DNA of 64,000 nt from Bifidobacterium thermophilum DSM 20210 (GTDB taxonomy: Bacteria > Actinomycetota > Actinomycetes > Actinomycetales > Bifidobacteriaceae), in NCBI GenBank assembly GCA_000771265.1, contig JDUB01000018.1, forward strand, positions 1 to 64,000, written 5' to 3'. Position 1 is the first letter of the stretch. Each line of letters opens with the position of its first letter. Below are positions 37,101 through 46,914 of this stretch, piece after piece. A model generated the notes under the pieces. It worked only from the letters and a program-made list of their open reading frames with translations. It did no database searches and was not told the DNA's origin. Position numbers and translations under genes: made by a program.

Positions 37101-37916
37101 ATGACACAGACGGATTTGGCGAACGAGAACGAGACGGATACTAAGGACGACGCGCAATCACGGCTCGCCTTGGAAGTCGATATGAACCTCACCCGTGCGG
37201 ACGGGCGGAAAGTCAACGAACTTCGCCCGGTGCACATCACCCGGCATTTCACCGAACCGCCGGAGGGCTCGGTGCTCATCGAATGCGGGCATACGCGCGT
37301 CATGTGCACGGCGACCTTCACGCCGTCCGTGCCGCGTTGGCGCAAGGACAGTGGGCTGGGCTGGGTGACCGCGGAATACGCGATGCTGCCGCGCGCCACC
37401 TCGGAGCGCACCGATCGTGAATCCGTCAAAGGCAAGATCGGCGGCCGCACCCATGAAATCAGCCGTCTGATCGGGCGTTGCCTGCGCGGCGTCATCGATA
37501 TGAAAGCGCTGGGGGAGAACCAGATCCAGTTGGATTGCGATGTTCTGCAGGCAGACGGCGGCACGCGTACCGCATCGATCACCGGTGCGTATGTCGCGCT
37601 CGTCGACGCGTTGCGTTGGGCCGAAAAGAACGGGCACATCAAATCCGCTGACAAGGTGATTAAGGATGCGGTGTCCGCGGTGTCTGTCGGCGTGATCGAC
37701 GGCAAGCCGATGCTGGATCTGCCGTATGTGGAGGACAGCAAGGCGATGACCGACATGAACGTTGCCATGACCGGTTCCGGCGCGTTCATTGAGATTCAAG
37801 GCACCGCTGAGCATCGCCCGTTCACGCGCGCGGAGCTCGGGATCCTGCTTGACCTTGCCGAAAAGGGCAACCGCGAATTGCAAGCCGCCCAGGCTGCGGC
37901 GCTCGCCCAGGACTGA
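37101..37916 (+). CDS. rph: Ribonuclease PH
   Basis: A 271-residue phosphorolytic 3'-5' exoribonuclease trimming tRNA 3' ends. After an acidic ~27-residue leader it has [16 protein letters not shown], the [16 protein letters not shown] core, the [14 protein letters not shown] motif and [17 protein letters not shown]. Length is otherwise normal. The ATG at 37101 follows GAGGCAG. The rdgB-like gene follows 129 bp later, the common pairing. Confidence 0.95.
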   Translation: MTQTDLANENETDTKDDAQSRLALEVDMNLTRADGRKVNELRPVHITRHFTEPPEGSVLIECGHTRVMCTATFTPSVPRWRKDSGLGWVTAEYAMLPRATSERTDRESVKGKIGGRTHEISRLIGRCLRGVIDMKALGENQIQLDCDVLQADGGTRTASITGAYVALVDALRWAEKNGHIKSADKVIKDAVSAVSVGVIDGKPMLDLPYVEDSKAMTDMNVAMTGSGAFIEIQGTAEHRPFTRAELGILLDLAEKGNRELQAAQAAALAQD

Positions 37917-38045
37917 TTGGTTTCAGGCTGATTTTGCCTCAGGCTGGTCGGTTTCGAGCCGATTGGTTCTGGGTGATTGGTTCTGGACCGACCAATCCGG
38001 CCGCCGCCGTGCGCAACCCAACCCAAATCGATGAAAGGAATCACG

Positions 38046-38714
38046 TTGGCACTCACCATCGTCGTCGCCTCGCATAACGAAGGCAAACTCGCGGAAATCC
38101 GCCGAATTCTCGCAGAAGACCTCGCTGGCGCGCCGATCGAACTCGTCTCCGCGGGCTCGCTTGGTCTGCCCGACCCGGTCGAGACCGGCGTCACCTTCCA
38201 AGAGAACGCGCTGCTCAAGGCGCGGTTCGTCGCACAACGTTCCGGCATGCCCGCGATTGCCGACGATTCCGGGCTGATTGTTGACGTAATGGGCGCGGCC
38301 CCCGGCATCCTGTCCGCCCGCTGGGCCGGTGAACACGGCAATGATGCAGCGAACAACGAGCTGTTGCTCAGGCAGATTGCTGATATCCCCGACGACAAGC
38401 GCACGGCCCGGTTCCGTTGTGCGGCGGCGCTCGCGGTGCCCGGGCCGGGTGCGGACGCCGACGGACTGCATCCAATTGTCTCCGATCACGTGGAAATCGG
38501 CGAGATGCCCGGCCGCATTATCCGCGAGCCGCGCGGGGAGCACGGTTTCGGCTACGATCCGCTGTTCGTACCGGATGATCAGCCCGCACGGGCGTCGGGC
38601 GGCCCCGAGCTGACATCCGCCGAGATGAGCGCGGATGAGAAGAACGCGATATCGCACCGCGGCAAGGCATTGAAGGCTCTGGTTCCGGCCATCGCGCAAC
38701 TGGTGACACGGTAG
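38046..38714 (+). CDS. XTP/dITP pyrophosphatase (RdgB/HAM1 family)
   Basis: A 222-residue house-cleaning nucleotidase that removes dITP, dXTP and related nucleotides. It has VVASHNEGKLAEI, the ADDSGL motif, the SARWAG segment, GFGYDPLFVPD and ISHRGKAL near the end. I chose TTG 38046 because AAAGGAATC lies just before it and translation then gives the family's short N-terminus; an ATG at 38031 overlapping that site is the alternative. A GATTGGTTC-rich stretch (37915-38000) precedes it. Confidence 0.92.
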   Translation: MALTIVVASHNEGKLAEIRRILAEDLAGAPIELVSAGSLGLPDPVETGVTFQENALLKARFVAQRSGMPAIADDSGLIVDVMGAAPGILSARWAGEHGNDAANNELLLRQIADIPDDKRTARFRCAAALAVPGPGADADGLHPIVSDHVEIGEMPGRIIREPRGEHGFGYDPLFVPDDQPARASGGPELTSAEMSADEKNAISHRGKALKALVPAIAQLVTR

Positions 38715-38744
38715 GGGGATTACGCTCCGGGGCTCACAAGCGAC

Positions 38745-39746
38745 TCAGCCGAGCAGCGCCATCCGTGCAACGGTCATCAATGTCAACGACACCACTGCGG
38801 TCAACGCGAGCGAGAACCCGGCAAGCCGCGCATTGCCCAGCACCTTGTCGGTGAACATCGTGGAGAACACCGCAATCGGGGCGAGGCAGCACAGCGCGAC
38901 CGCTTGCCGGACCTCGGCACCGAACGGCAGCAGGAACCAAGCGGCTGCGGCGAACGCGATGCCGCACGGCAGCCGCCACAACAACACCTCAGCTACGGCT
39001 CGGACATCCGCACGGCCGGCCGGCACGTCCATGAGCATGCCAACCATGAGCATTGCGCACAGTGAGTTCGCGTTGGCGAAAGGTTGCGCGATATCGGCAA
39101 TACCGGACGGAATGCGGACGCCCGCAATCATCAGGACGATCATCACCATATACACGTCGAACGATACCGATGAGACGAATCCGCGCACGATACGACGCCC
39201 CAACGTGCGCCGGGCGAGTCGTTTGGCATCCCGGTCTGACGGGCGTCGGTAGGGCAGTGTCGGCGCGTCGCCCGCGTGCTGCTCGGCAAGCGTCATTCCC
39301 GGCGCGATATGCAGCAGCGTCTGGGTGAGCACATTCGTCCCCGCGGCTACCATGATGCAGTTGCCGATGTCGAACATCGCGGCAGGCACCAACGCCGCAG
39401 ACCCGTAAAATGCCTGCAATACGGGGAAACAGAAGCAGCCGACATTGAATCCGGCGCCGTTGAGCATGATAAAAGCGCGCTGGGAAACCGGGCGGTGACG
39501 GGTAAACAGAAAAATCAGCATGGGCGGTACCGCGGCTGCGGCGAACCCGAAGAGCGAAATCCACAGCAGGCGGATGTCATGCGGCTGCGTGGCGAACGAG
39601 TAGATGATGGCGCCGGGCAAAATGAGATCGAACTCCGCGGTCTGCAACACCCGGTAATCGCGCGGCCCGAACAGTCCGAAGCGTTTGAACGCGTAGCCCA
39701 CCATGATGATGAGCAGCAGGGTGACCGGTTGGATGAGTGTGTGCAC
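38745..39746 (-). CDS. AEC-family (auxin efflux carrier-like) transporter
   Basis: A 333-residue membrane protein with about ten hydrophobic segments. LLLIIMVGYAFKRFGLF at the start and LNGAGFNVGCFCFPVL are typical AEC segments. The family exports or exchanges organic acids such as malate or malonate in bacteria; the substrate here is unknown. It is convergent with the pyrophosphatase gene. Confidence 0.85.
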   Translation of the reverse strand: MHTLIQPVTLLLIIMVGYAFKRFGLFGPRDYRVLQTAEFDLILPGAIIYSFATQPHDIRLLWISLFGFAAAAVPPMLIFLFTRHRPVSQRAFIMLNGAGFNVGCFCFPVLQAFYGSAALVPAAMFDIGNCIMVAAGTNVLTQTLLHIAPGMTLAEQHAGDAPTLPYRRPSDRDAKRLARRTLGRRIVRGFVSSVSFDVYMVMIVLMIAGVRIPSGIADIAQPFANANSLCAMLMVGMLMDVPAGRADVRAVAEVLLWRLPCGIAFAAAAWFLLPFGAEVRQAVALCCLAPIAVFSTMFTDKVLGNARLAGFSLALTAVVSLTLMTVARMALLG

Positions 39747-40270
39747 GTCTTTCCTCCCTGCGATGTTGCGATGCCTGACGGACGGTGACGCTGTTCATCA
39801 TAGGATTCGGCTGCGTCGGCGCGCGGGATGTGTCCGTCGTACGGTGGGGTGCGAGTGTGAGTGCGGCGTGCGTGCGGGCGTGGTGGAATAGTGCCCGAGA
39901 CGTTGCTGTAGGCTGCGTTTTCGGTCGTATAGGAAAAAACGTGGTGCTCATGATGTGACTGAGTCCTGACGGAAGTAAGCGTGTCGTGAGGTGATTCATG
40001 TGCGCTTATTCATCCCAGCATATCGGCGGTGCAGCACCACCCGACGCCGTCGCATGCTCGTCACCGGACACATCCGTTGTTCCTCAACCCGATGCCGTTG
40101 TTCAGTCAATCACTCCACAAACTGGTTACGCTAGCACCTCGCCCAGCGAAACTAGTTCGTGAAAAAACAATGATCGGCGCACTCATTACCGAGCCGCCGC
40201 GCCAGACACACATTTTGTGATGCAACCCATTTCCCGAGGCTTGGCGGATACCATTGCATGCGAAAACGGG
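39747..40270. other. Intergenic region between AEC transporter and tRNA-Thr
   Basis: About 520 bp with no supported gene; the open frames are Pro/His/Arg-rich and lack ribosome-binding sites. It holds the CACAAACT-family hairpin at 40116-40161 and probably the AEC promoter. Confidence 0.4.
40116..40161. repeat. CACAAACT...TACGC-family hairpin, diverged copy
   Basis: CACAAACTGGTTACGCT pairs with AGCGAAACTAGTTCGTG around a 12-base centre; 14 of 17 pairs match. It is the third copy of the family at 18870 and 21942. Confidence 0.7.
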
Positions 40271-40304
40271 ATAAAACAAAACGGCACGCCCAACGACGTG
40301 CCGT
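40271..40304 (-). terminator. Terminator downstream of tRNA-Thr
   Basis: On the minus strand ACGGCACG and CGTGCCGT form an 8-bp stem followed by TTTGTTTT, just after the tRNA. Confidence 0.8.
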
Positions 40305-40309
40305 ACCGG

Positions 40310-40382
40310 AGCCACTTGACAGAATCGAACTGTCGACCTGCTCATTACGAGTGAGCCGCTCTACCGACTGAGCTAAAGTGGC
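40310..40382 (-). tRNA. tRNA-Thr (CGU anticodon)
   Basis: A 73-nt cloverleaf: acceptor GCCACTT/AAGTGGC, D arm GCTC/GAGC, anticodon arm GCTCA-CTCGTAA-TGAGC with anticodon CGT, T arm GACAG-TTCGATT-CTGTC. CCA is not encoded. Confidence 0.95.
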
Positions 40383-40543
40383 ATGTTGCCCGAGAAGCAT
40401 ACGCTCCTCGCGCACAAGTCCTTTACTATACCGGAACCTCCAGATATTGCAAAATCGACGGCGTTGTCGCACCAATTTCCCTTGGTATGAGCCCCAAGAC
40501 AATCATCGCAATCATTCTGCCGATGCCGGGGCACATACACCAG

Positions 40544-40624
40544 TGCGCGCGAAGGGACTTGAACCCTCACGACAAAGTCACAGGAACCTAAATCCTGCGC
40601 GTCTACCAATTCCGCCACGCGCGC
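40544..40624 (-). tRNA. tRNA-Leu (UAG anticodon)
   Basis: An 81-nt class II tRNA: acceptor GCGCGCG/CGCGCGC, D arm with GGCGGAATTGGTAGACGC, anticodon arm CAGGA-TTTAGGT-TCCTG with anticodon TAG, a short variable arm (TGACTTTGTCG) and T loop GTTCAAG. Discriminator base is A. Confidence 0.93.
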
Positions 40625-41259
40625 GACCTGTCCAATGTACCACTGGGCCAAGCCAGCCGCATCAGAGTGCAGACAACCGCAGAATTCCAAGCGAAACTCG
40701 CTGACGTACAACGGCACGACGATTGGTGGAGCCCCAAATCGTGCAACATCCGAAAGCTCCGAAAGCACAATCAAAATCATGCCGATAACGGGAACTGCAC
40801 GTCACGACGCAATGTGTTGCCCACGTTGTGCCCACAGTTTGCCCACGATTTCGGTCAGACGGCACGAATCGCGCCCCCGATTCCGTGGTCGTGGACGTGC
40901 AGTCGATTCAGTCTTGCAACCCGCTTGCTGCAGTGCATCACACGCATTCAACACGGCACGCTCCATGAATCCCTCTGCGCGCACAGCGAAACACACTCAC
41001 CAATCACCACTGCAAACGATGGCGGTTGCACTTCTGCCGGCATCCTCGCATACCGACAGGATGCCGGCATTCACAAGGATAGAAACGTTGTCATCCACCG
41101 GTTGGTTACGCAATCATTTCGTAAAATTACCGTGAAATCAGCCTTCCGTTCACGCAGCCGAAGCGCCGGTCGGGTATATTCATGATTGCGCGATTCATGC
41201 GCATTGCCGGATAATCCCGACGCATCCAACCATCATCAATCGAGAAAGGAAGGACAGAC
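40625..41259. other. Gene-poor stretch downstream of the tRNA-Leu 5' end
   Basis: No convincing gene. Overlapping frames are rich in Ser/Arg/His and lack start signals. A short TGCCCAC repeat occurs near 40820-40845, and TGCCGGCATCCT/AGGATGCCGGCA forms a 12-bp-arm hairpin at 41035-41069. Confidence 0.45.
41186..41215 (+). promoter_or_regulatory. Candidate promoter of the 32-codon gene
   Basis: TTGCGC (41186-41191) and GATAAT (41210-41215) are 18 bp apart, giving a predicted transcript start about 40 bp before the small gene's ATG. Confidence 0.45.
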
Positions 41260-41260
41260 C

Positions 41261-41359
41261 ATGACTGAGCAAATACTCAGAATGGATTCGACGCTCGCCG
41301 CGCTCGACCGACTTATGTCGGAAGACAGCGACAACGACGACGATCATGAGGAGGCCTGA
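41261..41359 (+). CDS. Small acidic protein, 32 residues, unrecognised
   Basis: ATG at 41261 follows an excellent AAAGGAAGG ribosome-binding site. The product starts MTEQILRMDSTLAALDRLM and ends with an Asp/Glu/Asn-rich tail (EDSDNDDDHEEA): an amphipathic helix plus acidic tail. A rho-independent terminator overlaps the stop codon, and a promoter-like pair lies upstream, so it looks like a complete single-gene unit in a gene-poor region. I do not recognise it. It could be an antitoxin-like or DNA-mimic peptide, a RiPP precursor, or a leader; none can be shown. Confidence 0.6.
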   Translation: MTEQILRMDSTLAALDRLMSEDSDNDDDHEEA

Positions 41360-41376
41360 GAGCCTCCTCATTTTTT
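41348..41376 (+). terminator. Terminator overlapping the small gene's stop codon
   Basis: GAGGAGGC and GCCTCCTC form an 8-bp stem around CTGAGA, which contains the TGA stop, followed by ATTTTTTAT. Confidence 0.88.
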
Positions 41377-41652
41377 ATCCGGTCTTTCTTGTCTTTCCAG
41401 CGCTTTCAGATCCCCGCACTTTTAGCTTTCCCGTCTTTTGGCCTTTCCAGCCGTTGCAGTCATTGCTTCAGGCTTTTATCGAACATCCCTCATCTGCAGC
41501 GACACAACAGTCGGTCCGACGCCGGAACCGTTAACCGCATCCGGCAACGGCATGGTCAACCGCGTCTGAAACCGCGCATCAAACCGCATCGTCAATTTGT
41601 CTTTTCCGGCATATAGGAACCGAAGGTATTGCTTTAGGCATTCCATTTCTTC

Positions 41653-41818
41653 GCGTATGCGGCGGCGTACACAACCAGACGGAAGGTGCCGGGGAACGAC
41701 GGGATCGCCTGGCATTCGCCGGCCCGCGCATGCCCGGGCATACGCGGCGCCCCGCTACCGGCATATCAGGCCCGTCGGGCGCTTGCTTCCGGCGTACGGC
41801 GTATGCCCTGGCATACGC
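41653..41818. repeat. Three-unit array of GCGTATGCC palindromes, 73-bp period
   Basis: GCGTATGC-initiated cores start at 41653, 41726 and 41799, exactly 73 bp apart. The second (GCGCATGCCCGGGCATACGC) and third (GCGTATGCCCTGGCATACGC) are 20-bp palindromes; the first is decayed. Confidence 0.75.
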
Positions 41819-41983
41819 GCGATTGACAACCCCCGGCCTGCACGGCAAACTCGGTTCCATCCCCTGCGGCCGGCAAGGACACGGGATGCAAGTCCGCTGT
41901 CTCGACATGCTTCGACTTATGCCATTCGTTTCCGTATCCATTCCGCCTTGAGCACCCGACGCCGATTGCCCGGGCACCATACC

Positions 41984-42277
41984 AAAGTCTCAATATCTCC
42001 CGTTCGAGCCGCGATGTTGAGGGATTGTTCGAAAAAAGTCTCAACGACTCGCGCAAACGGCAATTTAGACGAGATATTGAGATTTCTCGATGTGTCGAGC
42101 ATCATGGTCAGTCGCGAAAAAGCCTGGAATTTCAACGATTCTTGACTGCTCGCCGTCTGTGATGCCGAGTGTGGAATCTCAATAAATCGGGAAAATCCGG
42201 ATTCGCAAGGAGATATTGAGACTTTGTTTTGAAAATCTCGATGACATGGTGTAAATCGTCGAGATATTGAGATTTTT
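41984..42277. repeat. Scattered GAGATATTGAGA(T/C)TTT elements, both orientations
   Basis: Direct copies lie at 42071, 42210 and 42261; reverse-complement copies (AAAGTCTCAATATCTC) at 41984, and decayed ones near 42035 and 42176. Two pairs are about 51 bp apart (41984/42035 and 42210/42261). The stretch is more AT-rich than its surroundings. It lies upstream of the manC-type gene; I see no gene in 41377-42467. Confidence 0.65.
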
Positions 42278-42467
42278 GCCGTTCTGTGTACATTACGTTC
42301 TGCGACATTCCATTTCGCGGATTTCGTCCCCTCAAATATTTCTCCTTCAGAATCGCGCCCCCGGTCTCACAACACGCCAGAAGTTCGTGATTGAAAGCAC
42401 ATGTCATCAGCATCGCAGTATTTCTATACCGCATTCCTGTGCCATACGCTTGTGCCACAATGGAGCC

Positions 42468-43709
42468 ATGAGCAGCATGATCGACGCGAATGCACAGAAT
42501 GCGCAGCACGGTGAACCGCAAGATACTCCGGGCATGGCGACGGAACGGCAGGAACCGCAGTCGCTGAGCGGGCGCGCGGAAGCGAATGAAAACCAGGATT
42601 TCTACGCGGTGATTCCCGCCGGCGGCACGGGAACCCGCCTGTGGCCGCTGAGCCGCGAGGCCAAACCGAAATTCCTCTACGACCTGCTCGGCCAGGGTCG
42701 CACGCTGATCCAATCCACCTACGACCGGCTGGAACGCGTTGCGGGGCGGGGCCATGTCACGGTGAGTACGGGTTGGCGGCATGTCGCGGCGATCCGCGAG
42801 CAGCTGCCGCAACTTGACGGCAACGACATCTTCGCCGAACCGGTGCCGCGTGATTCCACCGCCGCGATCTGCCTCGCCGCCGCCGTGTTGGCTCGCCGTC
42901 ACGGGGAGCGCGTCGTGGTGGGGTCGTTCGCCGCGGACCATGTGATTCGTGGCGCTGCCTCCTTCGCCCGCGCGGTCCGTGAGGCCGTCGCCACTGCGCG
43001 CGCCGGCTATGTGACGACCATCGGCATCGCTGCGTCCCGCCCGTCCACGGCGTTCGGCTACATCCATCAGGGCCGTTCCCTGGCCGCGGACGTGCCCGAA
43101 GCCCCGAGTGCACGGCTGGTCGAGCGGTTCGTTGAGAAACCCGATGCCGCGACCGCCCAGGCCTACTTGTCCACCGGCGAATACCGTTGGAACGCCGGCA
43201 TGTTCGTGATGCGCGCGGATGTGCTGCTCGGCCACTTGCGTGAATACAAGCCGCGAATGTACGACGCGATTTCAGCTATCGCGGACGCGTACCTTGCCGG
43301 CGGTGATGCGGTCGACGAGGCGATGGCGACTCACTGGTCGGGCATCGAGAAAATCGCATTCGATTATGCGGTCGCCGAACCGCTGAGCGTGCAGGGCGGC
43401 GTGGCGATGATCCCGGGTGATTTCGGTTGGGATGATATCGGCGATTTCAATTCCGTCGCCGCATTGCTGCCGAGCGCGAACCAGCAGAACATCAAGATTC
43501 TCGGCGATCGCGAAAACGTGTCCTATATCGATTCCGCCGGCGATGTGGTGGTGCCCGCCGCAGGACGAACGATTGCATTGCTCGGCGTGAACGACATGGT
43601 CGTGGTCGACACGCCGGATGCTTTGCTCGTCGCGCCGCGTGCACGCAGCCAGGAAGTCAAGAATATGGTGGCGCATCTGCGACAGGAAGGCCGTGACGAG
43701 CTGCTGTGA
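42468..43709 (+). CDS. manC: Mannose-1-phosphate guanylyltransferase
   Basis: A 413-residue sugar nucleotidyltransferase making GDP-mannose. The pyrophosphorylase signature GGTGTRLWPLSREAKPKF is near residue 50, then VGSFAADHVI, FVEKPDAATAQAYL, WNAGMFVMRA and PGDFGWDDIGDF. It lacks the isomerase domain of bifunctional ManC/AlgA. The first ~40 residues are Gln/Glu-rich and variable. The ATG at 42468 is preceded only by a close GGAG, so the start is moderately certain. pgi follows 150 bp later. Confidence 0.88.
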   Translation: MSSMIDANAQNAQHGEPQDTPGMATERQEPQSLSGRAEANENQDFYAVIPAGGTGTRLWPLSREAKPKFLYDLLGQGRTLIQSTYDRLERVAGRGHVTVSTGWRHVAAIREQLPQLDGNDIFAEPVPRDSTAAICLAAAVLARRHGERVVVGSFAADHVIRGAASFARAVREAVATARAGYVTTIGIAASRPSTAFGYIHQGRSLAADVPEAPSARLVERFVEKPDAATAQAYLSTGEYRWNAGMFVMRADVLLGHLREYKPRMYDAISAIADAYLAGGDAVDEAMATHWSGIEKIAFDYAVAEPLSVQGGVAMIPGDFGWDDIGDFNSVAALLPSANQQNIKILGDRENVSYIDSAGDVVVPAAGRTIALLGVNDMVVVDTPDALLVAPRARSQEVKNMVAHLRQEGRDELL

Positions 43710-43859
43710 CCGGCTCCGCCCGGACGGCATCGAAGACTGTCCGGTTCTGTCCTATTTTGTGAGTATCTTGTCACATGGAAGCAAACGATGTCATTCCACG
43801 TCGCGTGCCTGCCACGCAAGCGGGAAGATATCGCTTCGATTATGAAGAAAGGACCAAGT

Positions 43860-45557
<1,698 letters not shown>

Positions 45558-45609
45558 TTCGCCGTGTTGTGCGACACCGACGGCTGGGCTGTAGCCTGAC
45601 CGGTCGGTA

Positions 45610-45658
45610 GCCCGAAGGATCCTGCCATCCGTTACTGTTTCGGACGGCGGGATCCTTG
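45610..45658 (+). terminator. Terminator-like hairpin downstream of pgi
   Basis: AAGGATCCTGCCATCCG and CGGACGGCGGGATCCTT form a long stem with few mismatches around TTACTGTTT, about 55 bp past the stop. The T-tract is short. Confidence 0.65.
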
Positions 45659-45660
45659 CG

Positions 45661-45765
45661 TATCTGCCTGCGGTGCTGCTGGTGGGACGCACGGTGGCCG
45701 GGTATTGGTGCCGTGGGGTTTGGTCGGTGAGGGTATCTGCCTGGGGTGCTGCTGGTGGGACGCAC
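45661..45765. repeat. Two-unit repeat related to the recG-upstream array, 73-bp period
   Basis: TATCTGCCTG-initiated units, each containing GGTGCTGCTGGTGGGACGCACGG-like sequence, start at 45661 and 45734, 73 bp apart. The TATCTGCCTG start is shared with the array at 10476. Confidence 0.75.
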
Positions 45766-45821
45766 GGCTGCTTATGACTGTTGTGTTTGTCAGGTAGCTC
45801 AGCGACATCATACGGACACGA

Positions 45822-45848
45822 TTGACGGTCTGCACGTTACAGTACAAT
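45822..45848 (+). promoter_or_regulatory. Candidate rplS promoter
   Basis: TTGACG (45822) and TACAAT (45843) are 15 bp apart, slightly short for a sigma-70-type promoter. It would give a leader of about 200 nt before rplS. Confidence 0.4.
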
Positions 45849-45861
45849 CAAACGTTGCTAT

Positions 45862-45897
45862 GCCGAAAAACGGGACGCCGCATAATCCCGTTTTTCT
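45862..45897 (+). promoter_or_regulatory. Attenuator-like terminator in the rplS leader
   Basis: AAAAACGGGA and TCCCGTTTTT form a 10-bp stem around CGCCGCATAA, ending in a T-run, between the candidate promoter and rplS. It has the form of a leader terminator such as those controlling ribosomal-protein genes. Confidence 0.55.
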
Positions 45898-46059
45898 TTG
45901 GGTCCAGCCGGAACACTTACGTGGTGGCAACGCCATGATTCCGGCGGATTGGCACCCTTCGCAGGCGAACCTGCGAAGACATTTCAGCTGAACGGAATCC
46001 CGAAGGGGACCGTGCAGCCCCGACCAATCGTCGGTATGCGGCGGCGATGGAGGAACATC

Positions 46060-46425
46060 ATGGTTAATGCCATCGAAGCATTCGACGCCAAGCATCTTAA
46101 GCCGGCGGAGGAAATCCCTGCGTTCCGTCCTGGCGACACCGTCGAGGTCAACGTCAAGATCAAGGAAGGCAACAACTCCCGTCTGCAGGCGTTCACCGGC
46201 GTGGTGATCGCTCGTCAGGGTGCTGGTGTGCGCGAGACCTTCGTGGTGCGCAAGATTAGCTTCGGCGTGGGTGTCGAGCGTCGTTTCCCGCTGCACTCCC
46301 CGTCGATCGATTCGATCAAGCTGGTGCGCAGGGGCCGTGTGCGTCGTGCGAAGCTGTACTACCTGCGTTCGCTGCGCGGCAAGGCTGCTCGTATCGTCGA
46401 GCGTCGCGACAACAGCGAGAAGTGA
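46060..46425 (+). CDS. rplS: 50S ribosomal protein L19
   Basis: A 121-residue protein with the L19 hallmarks [32 protein letters not shown] and [33 protein letters not shown]. The ATG at 46060 follows GGAGGAAC. A strong terminator follows; trmD, its usual neighbour, is elsewhere. Confidence 0.97.
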   Translation: MVNAIEAFDAKHLKPAEEIPAFRPGDTVEVNVKIKEGNNSRLQAFTGVVIARQGAGVRETFVVRKISFGVGVERRFPLHSPSIDSIKLVRRGRVRRAKLYYLRSLRGKAARIVERRDNSEK

Positions 46426-46449
46426 GTTTCGCGCTCATCGCATGAACCG

Positions 46450-46494
46450 GACAGCCCGGCGACCAGTAACGGTCGTCGGGCTGTCTGCGTTTCA
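46450..46494 (+). terminator. Terminator of rplS
   Basis: GACAGCCCGGCGACC and GGTCGTCGGGCTGTC form a 15-bp stem around AGTAAC, followed by TGCGTTTC. Confidence 0.8.
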
Positions 46495-46914
46495 AACAGT
46501 GTGGACGGCGCGGGCGTGGCGGATGCACCGGCGGCCCGTGCCGCTTGTGACAACACGGATTTGCAATACTGGGGCATTCCGTAGCAAGCCGCAAGTCGGA
46601 ATAGCCGCGGGGTATGAACTTGGTTTTCGACTGTCCGATAAGTCCTCACTTGCGGAGAATCGGCGGGTACGAGCAGACGTGCTGGTAACGTATGCGACAG
46701 CACCGGTCAAGCTGGGGTGGCGATAGCATGGTCGAGCCAATACGGTGAGCGACTGACAGCGCGGCCTGCGGACGCTCCGGTAGGGCGTGCTGTCAGCGCG
46801 ATTTGGTGGACGTTCGGCATCCTCCCGGCGTGCTCCGGCAGGATGCCCCGGCATCGCACTCGGCACGGTGCCTGACAAGGCTTCGCCGACAGCAGATCGG
46901 CAGATGGGAGAATC
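46495..46914. other. Intergenic region upstream of lepB with two hairpins
   Basis: About 420 bp. CTGACAGC/GCTGTCAG pair at 46753-46796 and GGCATCCT/AGGATGCC at 46816-46847. The second resembles the hairpin at 41035. They may belong to the lepB leader. No gene is evident. Confidence 0.45.

Noticed and set aside
40029..40220. 63-residue open frame before tRNA-Thr
   Set aside because: His/Pro-rich without start signals, and it runs through the CACAAACT hairpin.
40802..40996. Possible integrase remnant next to tRNA-Leu (ends KLWAQRGQHIAS)
   Set aside because: A stop codon lies directly before its GTG and no other integrase sequence or attachment-site duplication of the tRNA end is visible.
41597..42145. 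182-residue open frame on the plus strand in the gene-poor region
   Set aside because: Arg/His/Pro-rich, crosses the palindrome array, and lacks a ribosome-binding site or family features.
42132..43235. 367-residue open frame on the minus strand
   Set aside because: Antisense to the manC-type gene, which has clear motifs; the minus frame is His/Arg/Gly-rich and has no start signal.
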